The notes beneath the pieces were generated by a model. The model did no database searches, had not been told where the DNA came from, and was given only the letters and a program-made list of their open reading frames with translations. The position numbers and the translations under genes are program-made. From contig CAZCFQ010000016.1 of NCBI GenBank assembly GCA_964497955.1, forward strand, positions 1 to 25,653: a DNA stretch of 25,653 nt, read 5' to 3'. Of this stretch, positions 17,420 to 24,623 are shown piece by piece. Position 1 is the stretch's first letter; every line of letters begins with the position of its first letter. The stretch comes from PWPR01 sp964497955. GTDB lineage: Bacteria > Bacillota > UBA994 > PWPR01.

Positions 17420-17492
17420 AATAGCAAACAAATGAAGGATTTTTTCAATATTTCTAGAAGTATAGAGCGAGTTTATAAAAGGAGGACTTATA

Positions 17493-19187
17493 TTGTTAAA
17501 TCCAAAAGAAATCAATTTATCAGAACATAAATGGCTTCCTGGAGACAAGAAGACTGTCAAAAATGTTAAGGCAGCTGTTAGTACTGATAATGCTGTTGTT
17601 ACTTATTCATTGCTGAATATTTTGCAAAATGGTGGCAATGCTGTTGATGCAGCTGTAGCTGGATGTTTAATTCAGGGTACTATTGAACCCTTTATGACAA
17701 ACCATGCTGGCTCTGTTACATTTTTACACTACAACGCAAAAGAAGACAAATTTTATCAACTAGATAGTACTGCCACTTATCCAGAAGGTCTAGCGCTTCA
17801 TGCTCCAATACCATCTCAAAAATCTGGTTACGCAGCAGGTAAAGTGCATTCATGTATTCCTGGCTTTATTAAAGGTATTAAAGCAATACATGATAAATTT
17901 GGTTCAATGCCTTGGGAAGATTTATGTCAAGATGCAATTTATTGGGCTGAAAATGGAAATCATGTATCACAATTTGAACTAGAAGCTACAATTGCTGGTG
18001 GAGACATCTTAACTTATTTCCCAGAAGGAAGAGACTTCTACTATCAAGGAGATTACTTTGCTAGAATAGGTGAAAGATTTATTAAACCAAAGTTAGCTGA
18101 AACTCTTAAAAAAGTAGCAAAAGAAGGTCCTGATTATATGATAGAAGGGCAATGGGCAAAAAACTTTGTAAAAAAAGCTAATGAATTAAACTGGAAGATT
18201 AGTTTGGAAGACATGAAAAAAGATGAACCTAGATGGATTGAACCATTTAGATTTAAGTTTCGTGAGTATGAAATAGTTGCATTAGCACCACCACAACAAC
18301 AAGGTCTTCAAATTGCTTTGGTTTTAGGCATATTGGAGGAGCTTCAGATTGACAAATATGAACCTTATAGTGCTAAACATTTATTCTTCATGGCACATGC
18401 TTTAAGAATTGGTATTCATATGACCGGATATATTCAAGACACAGTGATCTCTGATATAGATACAACTATATTTACAGATAAAAATGTGCATAGATACTGG
18501 GCTAATGTAATTAAATCTTATATGCCAAAAGTTGATTTAACTAATCACATGAAGTTAACTCACAAATCTAGTGTTGCTAACGATAAAGGGTTAGCAGATA
18601 TAGCTTTTGAAGGAGATAGCTTAGAAAATCATTTAAAATCTGGAAGCTGTGAACTTAGTATTGTTGATAAAGATGGCAACTGGGTACAAATGATGAATAC
18701 ATTACAAGGAAGTGGAATTCCTGGTATGGTTGTAGATGGTGTTCCTATGATAGGAAATCATTCATCTGTTAACACTTTTAAAATGATGGATGTTAAACTT
18801 ATTAAAGATGCAAGGGCAAAATTGATTATGGGTCACACTATGGTATTAAAAGATGGGAAACCAATCATGCAACTTGGAACCCCAGGTTCCCCACCTAATA
18901 CTCAAGCACAAGCTCTCTGTAATTTATTGTTTTATAATATGGAGCCTTACGAAGCTATATCTAAACCAAGGATGTATGCTTTAATGGATGATAACACAAT
19001 GGTTATTGAAGATAGAATAGAAAAAGAAGTAATTGAAGAGTTGTTTTCTTTAGGTATTAATGTAAGATGTAATAAGAAATGGGATTGGCATATGGGTTCG
19101 TTCCAAATCTGTTATAAAGATGAGAATGGCAACCTTTGCACTACAGTCGATCCGAGAAGATGTGGCGTTGCTGATGGTTTAAAATAA
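17493..19187 (+). CDS. Divergent gamma-glutamyltranspeptidase-family (Ntn hydrolase) protein
   Basis: A 564-residue homologue of gamma-glutamyltranspeptidase, an Ntn hydrolase matured by self-cleavage before a nucleophilic Thr. Family landmarks: LLQNGGNAVDAAVAGCLIQGTIEP (read as adjacent pieces NGGNAVDAAVA and GTIEP) near the N-terminus, IPGFIKGI, and ALAPPQQQGLQIA. At the expected cleavage site the canonical TTHYSVVD is replaced by SCELSIVD, so S385 occupies the nucleophile position. The Ser-Ser oxyanion motif (LSSMSPT in classical GGT) reads KLIMGHT, and TGSPGG reads LGTPGSP. The Arg-containing gamma-glutamyl carboxylate motif (RETAP) appears as DSTATYP. No signal peptide is visible, so it is probably cytoplasmic. 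TTG start at 17493 with AAAGGAGG 7 nt upstream. A different substrate or loss of transpeptidation is likely. Confidence 0.85.
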   Translation: MLNPKEINLSEHKWLPGDKKTVKNVKAAVSTDNAVVTYSLLNILQNGGNAVDAAVAGCLIQGTIEPFMTNHAGSVTFLHYNAKEDKFYQLDSTATYPEGLALHAPIPSQKSGYAAGKVHSCIPGFIKGIKAIHDKFGSMPWEDLCQDAIYWAENGNHVSQFELEATIAGGDILTYFPEGRDFYYQGDYFARIGERFIKPKLAETLKKVAKEGPDYMIEGQWAKNFVKKANELNWKISLEDMKKDEPRWIEPFRFKFREYEIVALAPPQQQGLQIALVLGILEELQIDKYEPYSAKHLFFMAHALRIGIHMTGYIQDTVISDIDTTIFTDKNVHRYWANVIKSYMPKVDLTNHMKLTHKSSVANDKGLADIAFEGDSLENHLKSGSCELSIVDKDGNWVQMMNTLQGSGIPGMVVDGVPMIGNHSSVNTFKMMDVKLIKDARAKLIMGHTMVLKDGKPIMQLGTPGSPPNTQAQALCNLLFYNMEPYEAISKPRMYALMDDNTMVIEDRIEKEVIEELFSLGINVRCNKKWDWHMGSFQICYKDENGNLCTTVDPRRCGVADGLK

Positions 19188-19202
19188 GATTAAGATATTA
19201 AA

Positions 19203-19235
19203 TAGAGCTCATTTCAATTTATAAAATGAGCTCTA
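19203..19235. terminator. Convergent terminator after the GGT-like gene
   Basis: A perfect 12-bp stem (TAGAGCTCATTT / AAATGAGCTCTA) with a 9-nt AT loop, followed on the plus strand by ATATTTT. It lies between the converging GGT-like and ATPase genes and may serve both. Confidence 0.75.
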
Positions 19236-19240
19236 ATATT

Positions 19241-21664
19241 TTAAAATTTAGCTACTGGTTTCCAAGCTAATCCTACTAAATGAACAATAATATTGCTGTA
19301 AGTAGGGCTTATATTAATTCTTTGAAGTTCTTCCTCCATAATATTATATTTTTCAGCCAGTTCTTCTAATTCTCTCTCAAGTTCTTTCTGGATTAAAAGA
19401 ATTTGATTTTCAATGGCTTTAAGATCTTCTTCTGCTTGTTCTATTGAATCGCCACTTTGCATCGCCCTATTAGCGCTTCTCATTGCAGTTCCAACTTTTG
19501 AAACAGATGTTTTTGTTATTGATTTGCTTCCAAAAAGTGCTCCAAAGATAGCTACCCCCGTAGATACAGCTGCTTCTATTTTCCTTTGGTTTGCAAGAGA
19601 GCTTTTCTGTTCTACTTTTTGCTCTGCATTTCTTCTTCTCTCTTCAAGCTTTCTGATTTTAGATTCATATTTATTTTTCATATCTTCCATTTCTAAATCT
19701 CGTTGTTCGTGAGCTAGATGTTGTATTCTTATTCTAAACTCTCTTTCTGTTTCATTAGGTTTTGAAGCTTCCTTTAATGAAAAACTGTAAAATAGTTTTA
19801 AAGGGCAATCAGAACGAAGATACTTTCTAAAAGAACTTTTCCATCTGTCATAGCTTTTTTTCTGAGTTGCTTCTTGTGGATATGGTAAAAACTTCATTGA
19901 TTCTTCTGGTTCTATATTTAAACCATCTAAATCAATATCGATAATATTTGCTTCCTTCCAATCTAATATAATAGGTCCCCTATGTAATGGAGTGAGAAAA
20001 GCTTGTCTTCTAGATTCATTTACATCATATTTTGAGCTTGTATATCTTACATCTGCTATTGCAATAGCATTTGGAGAATAGTATTGATCTGAATCATAAG
20101 TTGTTTTTCTAGGAAGAAAGATTTGCTTTATTTCCCCAGGAATAACTGGTCCAGATAAATCTTCCCTCTTTCTTTCTACCTCTTTTTCAATAATATGTAC
20201 CTTTTCAATGTTATTATCCTCTTTTAAATCTTCACTCAATATTTGAGATTTCTTTGTTATAACCCCTTTTGGTAATAATTTAATTTGATCTCTTGTTAGT
20301 GGTCCAGCAAGATATGACATTACCCATCTTGTATTAAAAATTATAGGTTCATCTGCATGAACATTGTGTAAATAAAATATACGTTGTTTAAGACCCGCTA
20401 AAATTTGTTCTACTTTTTGTTTGTCAAAACTAGTTCCTAATGAAGCTCCTTCCAAACCAGCCAATACTCTTTCTTTATCTCTCTCAGTTTGCAATCTGCC
20501 GATAAACCATGTTCCTGTATTAGAAAGCGCTTTATAATCTAGATCAACTGGATTTTGTGTTGATAATACTAATCCTAATCCATATGCTCTAGCTTGCTTC
20601 AGTAAAGTCATAAATGGTTTCTTAGAAGGTGGATTTGACACAGGAGGTAAATATCCATACATCTCATCCATATATAATAAAGCTCTTAAACTGCCTGTTC
20701 CTGGTTGGGTTCTCATCCATGCAACTATCTCATTAAGCAACATACTAACAAAGAACATTCTTTCACTTTCCGATAGGTGTGCTATTGAAAATATTGAAAC
20801 ATTTGGTTTGCCATCTTCTGAGTACAAAAAGTTTTGAATATTTAATGGTACACCTTCAAGCCAAGTTTTGAAACTTGGTGAAGCTAATAAGCTATTAAGT
20901 TTCATTGCCAACTCAAATCTATCTTTAGAAGGATAGAAGTTTTCTAAACTCAAAACTCCTACTTTTTCAATAGGTGGTGTTTGAATAAAACCAATAAGAT
21001 CTTCTATTGAAAGATCTTTGCCATTTTTCCATTCATACTCTAATATGTTAGAAATTAAAATATGCTCCCTACTTGTAATTGGATCTGAATCAATCCCTAT
21101 CAGTGCTAAAAGACTAGTAGCTGTAGCATTTATTCGATCACTAAAATCATCTACATCATTTATTATTTCTTTTGGAGGTGCTTCAAATGACTTTAGTACT
21201 GAAACAGGAACGCCTGCAGACCCTCCAGGAGTATAAACTGTAATATCAACAGCTTCTTTGTAATTTTTAATTCTTTCAACACCTTGACCCCATTCGTCTA
21301 ATCCTTTTTTCCAAATTTTTGCTTGTTTATGGGCATATTCTTTTCTTTTAAACCCTTTATCAGCTGCTTCATTAGCATTAATCCATGGTTCGAATTCATC
21401 TGCACTTAAGTTTGAAAATGTTAATGCCATATTAGCCATATCACCTTTAGGATCAATAGCTATCACAGGTATATTATCTATTGCAGCCTCTTCTAATAGG
21501 CCTATTCCTAATCCAGTTTTGCCACTACCTGTCATTCCTATAATAACTGCATGGGTTGTTAGGTTTTTTGATTTATACAATACATAATTATTAAGTTGCT
21601 TTCCTTGGTTAACATCGTATTCTTTTCCTAAGTAAAATACACCTAGTTTTTCAAACTCTTGCAT
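19241..21664 (-). CDS. HerA/DUF87-like P-loop ATPase with C-terminal coiled coil
   Basis: An 807-residue ATPase resembling the HerA/FtsK/VirB4 group of DNA or protein motors. Walker A is at residues 43-50 (GMTGSGKT), followed by IPVIAIDPKGDMANM, typical of DUF87/HerA proteins. Walker B is in ALLYMDEMYGYLPP, and a sensor-like LVLSTQNPVDLDYKALSNTG follows, then RLQTERDKERVLAGL. After a middle region comes a long charged coiled coil (about residues 610-670 and 730-785). Between its halves is a small-residue-rich stretch, VSTGVAIFGALFGSKS, that could be a membrane or packing segment. No nuclease domain such as NurA is fused or adjacent. The start at 21664 is chosen for AAGGGGGG 7 nt upstream; the open frame extends 26 codons further with no such site. 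Role unknown. Confidence 0.8.
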   Translation of the reverse strand: MQEFEKLGVFYLGKEYDVNQGKQLNNYVLYKSKNLTTHAVIIGMTGSGKTGLGIGLLEEAAIDNIPVIAIDPKGDMANMALTFSNLSADEFEPWINANEAADKGFKRKEYAHKQAKIWKKGLDEWGQGVERIKNYKEAVDITVYTPGGSAGVPVSVLKSFEAPPKEIINDVDDFSDRINATATSLLALIGIDSDPITSREHILISNILEYEWKNGKDLSIEDLIGFIQTPPIEKVGVLSLENFYPSKDRFELAMKLNSLLASPSFKTWLEGVPLNIQNFLYSEDGKPNVSIFSIAHLSESERMFFVSMLLNEIVAWMRTQPGTGSLRALLYMDEMYGYLPPVSNPPSKKPFMTLLKQARAYGLGLVLSTQNPVDLDYKALSNTGTWFIGRLQTERDKERVLAGLEGASLGTSFDKQKVEQILAGLKQRIFYLHNVHADEPIIFNTRWVMSYLAGPLTRDQIKLLPKGVITKKSQILSEDLKEDNNIEKVHIIEKEVERKREDLSGPVIPGEIKQIFLPRKTTYDSDQYYSPNAIAIADVRYTSSKYDVNESRRQAFLTPLHRGPIILDWKEANIIDIDLDGLNIEPEESMKFLPYPQEATQKKSYDRWKSSFRKYLRSDCPLKLFYSFSLKEASKPNETEREFRIRIQHLAHEQRDLEMEDMKNKYESKIRKLEERRRNAEQKVEQKSSLANQRKIEAAVSTGVAIFGALFGSKSITKTSVSKVGTAMRSANRAMQSGDSIEQAEEDLKAIENQILLIQKELERELEELAEKYNIMEEELQRINISPTYSNIIVHLVGLAWKPVAKF

Positions 21665-21692
21665 CAATAAGCCCCCCTTACTATCTAATTGT

Positions 21693-21701
21693 ATTTTACC
21701 A
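21693..21701 (-). promoter_or_regulatory. Possible extended -10 promoter of the ATPase gene
   Basis: On the minus strand TGGTAAAAT fits TGnTATAAT with one change and lies 28 bp before the proposed ATG at 21664. No good -35 box accompanies it. If used, it would support the shorter protein start because the upstream codons would not be transcribed. Confidence 0.35.
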
Positions 21702-21763
21702 TAGTATCTATACAATTTTTCTATAGCCACAAAGTTTTTCATTAAATTAATGCTTTAAGAAGC

Positions 21764-21790
21764 AAAAGCCTGCCTTTTAATTTGGCAGAC
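21764..21790 (-). terminator. Terminator of the padR-DUF2812 operon
   Basis: On the minus strand GTCTGCC and GGCAGGC form a 7-bp stem (one G-U pair) with a 9-nt AT loop, followed by TTTTGCTTCTT. It lies 6 bp after the DUF2812 stop. Confidence 0.7.
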
Positions 21791-21796
21791 CTGTTA

Positions 21797-22339
21797 TTAC
21801 TCCCATATTGAACTTTCTTCTTTTAATTCTTTAATTGTTTTATATAGTTTTAAAACACCTACTCCCATTAAGGTGAATAATATCAAAAAGAGTCCAAAGA
21901 AAATTAGCATTAAATAACTTTCACTTCTAGTATAACTATTATACAGATTGATAGTATTAAAAAACATCAATGGAGTTATTGCTAATATTAAAAATAACAC
22001 TTTCTTATAATGATTTATTTTTGATGAGTAATCTGAAAACAACTCTATTTCCCCTTTAGATACGTCTTTCCTTAGATAGACCCATCTTATATATGAGCCA
22101 ATATGTTCTATATCCATTTCTTCTAGAAACTCTATATAATCCTGGCTTTTATAATGCCCTGGTAGATTATCAAGCAGTTCTACTTTATAGGTATATCTTA
22201 TGTTCTCATTCTTTTCAAAAATATATTTGCAAAAGCCTACACTTACTAATTGTAAACCTTTTTTTGACATCTCATTTAACCATTCTTCTTCCTTTTCAAA
22301 GTCCCATGCAAAAAACACTTTTCTTTTTATTATCCTCAT
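21797..22339 (-). CDS. DUF2812-type membrane protein, PadR partner
   Basis: A 180-residue protein. The N-terminal soluble domain (about residues 1-110) carries the DUF2812 pattern: FFAWDFEKEEEWLNEMSKKGLQL (here FAWDFEKEEEWL then MSKKGLQL) and, further on, IRYTYKVEL. Two membrane helices follow, near residues 114-133 (LFLILAITPLMFF) and 142-165 (LMLIFFGLFLILFTLMGVGV). Genes of this family are very often next to PadR regulators in Firmicutes, and its biochemical role is not established. Here its ATG overlaps the padR TGA by 4 bp (ATGA), with GGAGGGAG upstream, so the two are translationally coupled. A regulatory link between the membrane protein and PadR is an inference from this repeated pairing. 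Confidence 0.85.
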   Translation of the reverse strand: MRIIKRKVFFAWDFEKEEEWLNEMSKKGLQLVSVGFCKYIFEKNENIRYTYKVELLDNLPGHYKSQDYIEFLEEMDIEHIGSYIRWVYLRKDVSKGEIELFSDYSSKINHYKKVLFLILAITPLMFFNTINLYNSYTRSESYLMLIFFGLFLILFTLMGVGVLKLYKTIKELKEESSIWE

Positions 22340-22662
22340 TTTAGCTCTCCCTCCAAAGTCTTCTTACCGTTTTCAATTAGTTCTTCAAGTCTATCAATTT
22401 CTTCTTTGATTACTTGTTTACCTATTTTTGTTATCAAGTACTCTTTTTTTCTAGAGTTAGATTCTGTATTAACTGGTTTTATCAATTCTTTCTCTTGAAG
22501 AGTACTTAAAGCTCCATAAAGAGTACCTGGAGCTAGTACAACTCTTCCATTACTAATTTCTTCAACATATTGGATTATCCCATAACCATGTAGAGGTGTA
22601 TATAGTGATAATAAAATATAGTATACCGCTTCAGTTAAAGCTGAATAATTACTGTCTGCCAT
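22336..22662 (-). CDS. PadR-family transcriptional regulator
   Basis: A 108-residue PadR-type winged-helix repressor. The family signature is clear: an N-terminal helix ending LTEAVYYILLSLY, then HGYGIIQYVEEIS, the wing and recognition region VVLAPGTLYGALSTLQEKELI, and KEYLITKIGKQVI. A short C-terminal helix (EEIDRLEELIENGKKTL) fits the subfamily-2 dimerisation helix. The ATG at 22662 has GGGAGG 7 nt upstream. The promoter region carries ATATCG/CGATAT repeats that overlap the -10 box, which predicts autorepression of padR and the coupled DUF2812 gene. The inducing ligand is unknown. Confidence 0.92.
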   Translation of the reverse strand: MADSNYSALTEAVYYILLSLYTPLHGYGIIQYVEEISNGRVVLAPGTLYGALSTLQEKELIKPVNTESNSRKKEYLITKIGKQVIKEEIDRLEELIENGKKTLEGELK

Positions 22663-22695
22663 TTTATCGCCTCCCGTTATATCGTCTACCGCTAT

Positions 22696-22712
22696 ATATC
22701 GTTAGTCGATAT
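22696..22712. promoter_or_regulatory. Probable PadR operator (ATATCG-N5-CGATAT)
   Basis: An inverted repeat ATATCG TTAGT CGATAT, whose right arm overlaps the -10 box of the padR promoter. A further ATATCG half-site lies at 22679-22684, 17 bp away, close to the padR ribosome binding site. The position is that of an autorepression operator; assignment to PadR is inferred from adjacency. Confidence 0.6.
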
Positions 22713-22739
22713 AATAATACATTTTTAAAGTTTTGTCAA
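22711..22739 (-). promoter_or_regulatory. Promoter of padR-DUF2812
   Basis: On the minus strand a consensus TTGACA (22734-22739) lies 17 bp from TATTAT (22711-22716). With a perfect -35 box and optimal spacing this is a strong sigma-A promoter, placed about 49 bp before the padR ATG and overlapped by the CGATAT operator arm. Confidence 0.75.
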
Positions 22740-22760
22740 TGAAAAATAGTTTTTTCTCAT

Positions 22761-22789
22761 AAAAAAAGAAAGAGCAGGTAATTCTGCTC
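22761..22789 (-). terminator. Terminator of the tetR-hydrolase operon
   Basis: On the minus strand GAGCAG and CTGCTC form a 6-bp stem with a 6-nt loop, followed by TTTCTTTTTTT. It lies about 70 bp after the hydrolase stop and directly before the padR promoter, insulating the two units. Confidence 0.7.
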
Positions 22790-22858
22790 CAAAAAAAGCT
22801 GCCTATTTTTATAATCTTCATTTTTAACTTTCTCAGTCTATTAATACTATCCTTAAAT

Positions 22859-23635
22859 TTACTTAATAGCAATAAGCCCTTCTTCCTCTATTTTTCTTCC
22901 TTCTATAAATTGTAATATAGCTCTGTTAAAAAGATTACTTTTTTCATAGGGGATTCCATGGCCTGCATTTTTTACTATATATCCTCTTGCGATTTCTAAG
23001 CTTCTAATAGTTTTGTATATAGATTCATGCATTGCTTTCTTTTCTTTTTCCCCCACAAGTAGCAATGTGTCTATCGAAATTTTGTTTTTTTTATTTAAAG
23101 AAAAACTAATATTTTCTTTAAGAATATTAACAAGCGTATTTTCAGAAACTTTCAAAGAATCATAATAATATAAATTAAACATTTCTTCTGGCAGATTAAA
23201 TTGATTAGCTTGCATCCTTGCAAATGATTTCAGTTTTACTAGAGGCATTGAAAATTTAATCATTGGTGATAGTAACATTTTTACTATTGGCATTGCTTTA
23301 TTCAGACCACTTATTACAATACCTTTTTTGAATAGACTAGGATAACTGGATAGCATCTCAAGAGTTATCTGACCTCCTACCGAATGTCCTATTATTATTG
23401 ATTTTTTGCAAAAACTTTCTTTTTTTATAATTTCTTTTATACTTTTAATACAATCTTTAATTGTTGTGAAACTATTATCTCTATTTTCTCCATGCCCAGG
23501 CAAATCAAAAGTGACGCATTTATAATTGTTAAAGTACTCGATTTGATTTTTCCACATCCATGGACCTAATCCGGCTCCATTAACAAATATAATAACCTCA
23601 CCATTAACATCTCCGTTTACTTTGTAATTCAGCAT
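22859..23635 (-). CDS. Alpha/beta-fold hydrolase
   Basis: A 258-residue cytoplasmic alpha/beta hydrolase with no signal peptide. Visible: the oxyanion region FVNGAGLGPWMW (NG replacing the usual HG, residues 19-20), the DLPGHGEN strand-helix turn typical of this group, the nucleophile elbow GHSVGG with S85, and the catalytic His H226 in NAGHGIPYE. At the usual acid position (vGxxD) the sequence is LLLVGEKEKK, so Glu (E199) may replace Asp, or the acid lies elsewhere. The substrate cannot be predicted; esterase, lactonase or C-C hydrolase are all possible. Its ATG lies inside the last codons of the tetR gene (7-bp overlap) with GGAGGACACTT upstream, so expression is coupled to the regulator. 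Confidence 0.88.
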   Translation of the reverse strand: MLNYKVNGDVNGEVIIFVNGAGLGPWMWKNQIEYFNNYKCVTFDLPGHGENRDNSFTTIKDCIKSIKEIIKKESFCKKSIIIGHSVGGQITLEMLSSYPSLFKKGIVISGLNKAMPIVKMLLSPMIKFSMPLVKLKSFARMQANQFNLPEEMFNLYYYDSLKVSENTLVNILKENISFSLNKKNKISIDTLLLVGEKEKKAMHESIYKTIRSLEIARGYIVKNAGHGIPYEKSNLFNRAILQFIEGRKIEEEGLIAIK

Positions 23636-24270
23636 AAGTGTCCTCCAATTAACCCTTTTCTTAATGTTGAGATAAGGATTTCAATATCTTCATTTACTAT
23701 CTTATTAAATTCATCTAGAGCTATATTACTTGGTATCTTCTTTAGTAAAGTCATATTAAAGCCTTCTATTAGATACTCAGCTACAGTTAGTACTTTATTT
23801 TTAGACAAGTTGTATTGTTGCCAATTAATGCCTTCTATCAAACTATTTTGATTCTTATTGATTAAGTTTTTTCTAATTTGCCAAATTCTATCATAGACTG
23901 GAGAAGTAATATCATAGAATCCATTAAGTACAACTCTAAAAGCCAACGGATTGTCCTTATAGTACTCAAATCCATAGTTAAGTAGAGTTTTAATTCTTAT
24001 AAAAAAACAGGTTTCAGATTCACTAATATGAGATGTTTGATAAGAAATTACTTCTTCCATTATATTAGATATAACATAAATGTATAGATCTCTCTTGCTG
24101 CTTATATATCTATACAACCCTCCTTTTGATATCCCTGCAATCTTTATAATCCTGTTAATTGATGAACTTGCATAATTGTTAGCAGAAAACTCTTCTATAC
24201 ATGCTTGGAACAAATTTTGTTGTTTATCTTCTGAAATATTAAAAAATGTATCTTTCAAAATCAACCTCAC
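23629..24270 (-). CDS. TetR/AcrR-family transcriptional regulator
   Basis: A 213-residue TetR-type repressor. The N-terminal helix-turn-helix spans about residues 16-62. Characteristic positions are LFQACIEEFSANNY, then INRIIKIAGISKGGLYRYIS (recognition helix) and SKRDLYIYVI. The C-terminal part is an all-helical ligand and dimerisation domain with no recognisable substrate signature. The given start is GTG 24270, close after AAGGGGTGGG. A TTG four codons later (24258) would give MKDTFFNISEDKQQ, which looks like the usual N-terminus of related regulators, and has GAGG 6 nt upstream, so either may be used. It overlaps the downstream hydrolase gene. A palindrome 11 bp upstream of the start is the likely autorepression operator. 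Confidence 0.92.
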   Translation of the reverse strand: MRLILKDTFFNISEDKQQNLFQACIEEFSANNYASSSINRIIKIAGISKGGLYRYISSKRDLYIYVISNIMEEVISYQTSHISESETCFFIRIKTLLNYGFEYYKDNPLAFRVVLNGFYDITSPVYDRIWQIRKNLINKNQNSLIEGINWQQYNLSKNKVLTVAEYLIEGFNMTLLKKIPSNIALDEFNKIVNEDIEILISTLRKGLIGGHLC

Positions 24271-24280
24271 CCCACCCCTT

Positions 24281-24304
24281 TTTAGAGACTACTTGGTCTC
24301 TAAA
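24281..24304. promoter_or_regulatory. Probable TetR operator palindrome
   Basis: Perfect 9-bp arms TTTAGAGAC and GTCTCTAAA are separated by 6 bp, a total of 24 bp, the usual size of a TetR-family operator. It lies directly before the tetR ribosome binding site. A TTGACG -35-like box is found upstream on the minus strand (24332-24337), though its best-spaced -10 partner (CAAACT) is poor. Confidence 0.65.
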
Positions 24305-24623
24305 ATATAGTTTGCCATATCTTTACCATTTCGTCAATAAAATATAATGCAGCTTAGTTAGTTATTAAAAAAGTAATTATTGCTAGAAAAAAGCTACTTC
24401 ACTAATAATGTAATTACATCAAAGTGAAATAGCTTTTAATAGTTATGTTATTTTTTGATTAAGTCCATACAGTCAAGTAAGTTGCCGCGTGTGAATATTA
24501 TAGTGTTTTTATATTATTTGTATTTTTTTTATAAATGAAATGCTTGATTCTAATTTTTTATATATATTCTAGATAGTCTTCTCATAAAAAAAAGAAAAAG
24601 TCTACCCATTAAGAAAATTAAAG
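24305..24623. other. AT-rich intergenic gap between tetR and the HD-domain gene
   Basis: Together with the TetR operator this is a 353-bp stretch without a convincing gene. It holds the putative tetR promoter (TTGACG at 24332), the long hairpin at 24387-24437, and a pyrimidine-rich tract next to the HD gene (on the minus strand CTTTTTCTTTTTTTTATG around 24585-24600) that might assist termination. On either strand the open frames are very short and lack ribosome binding sites. Confidence 0.6.
24387..24437 (-). terminator. Long hairpin with T tract, minus-strand terminator or end of a small RNA
   Basis: Fifteen-base arms (24389-24403 and 24423-24437) pair completely in minus-strand RNA, where the one irregular position is a G-U pair; in plus-strand RNA the same position is a C-A mismatch. 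The minus-strand hairpin runs into TTTTTT. The loop contains the palindrome ATGTAATTACAT. It lies 187 bp downstream of the HD-domain gene, far for a simple gene terminator. Confidence 0.5.
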
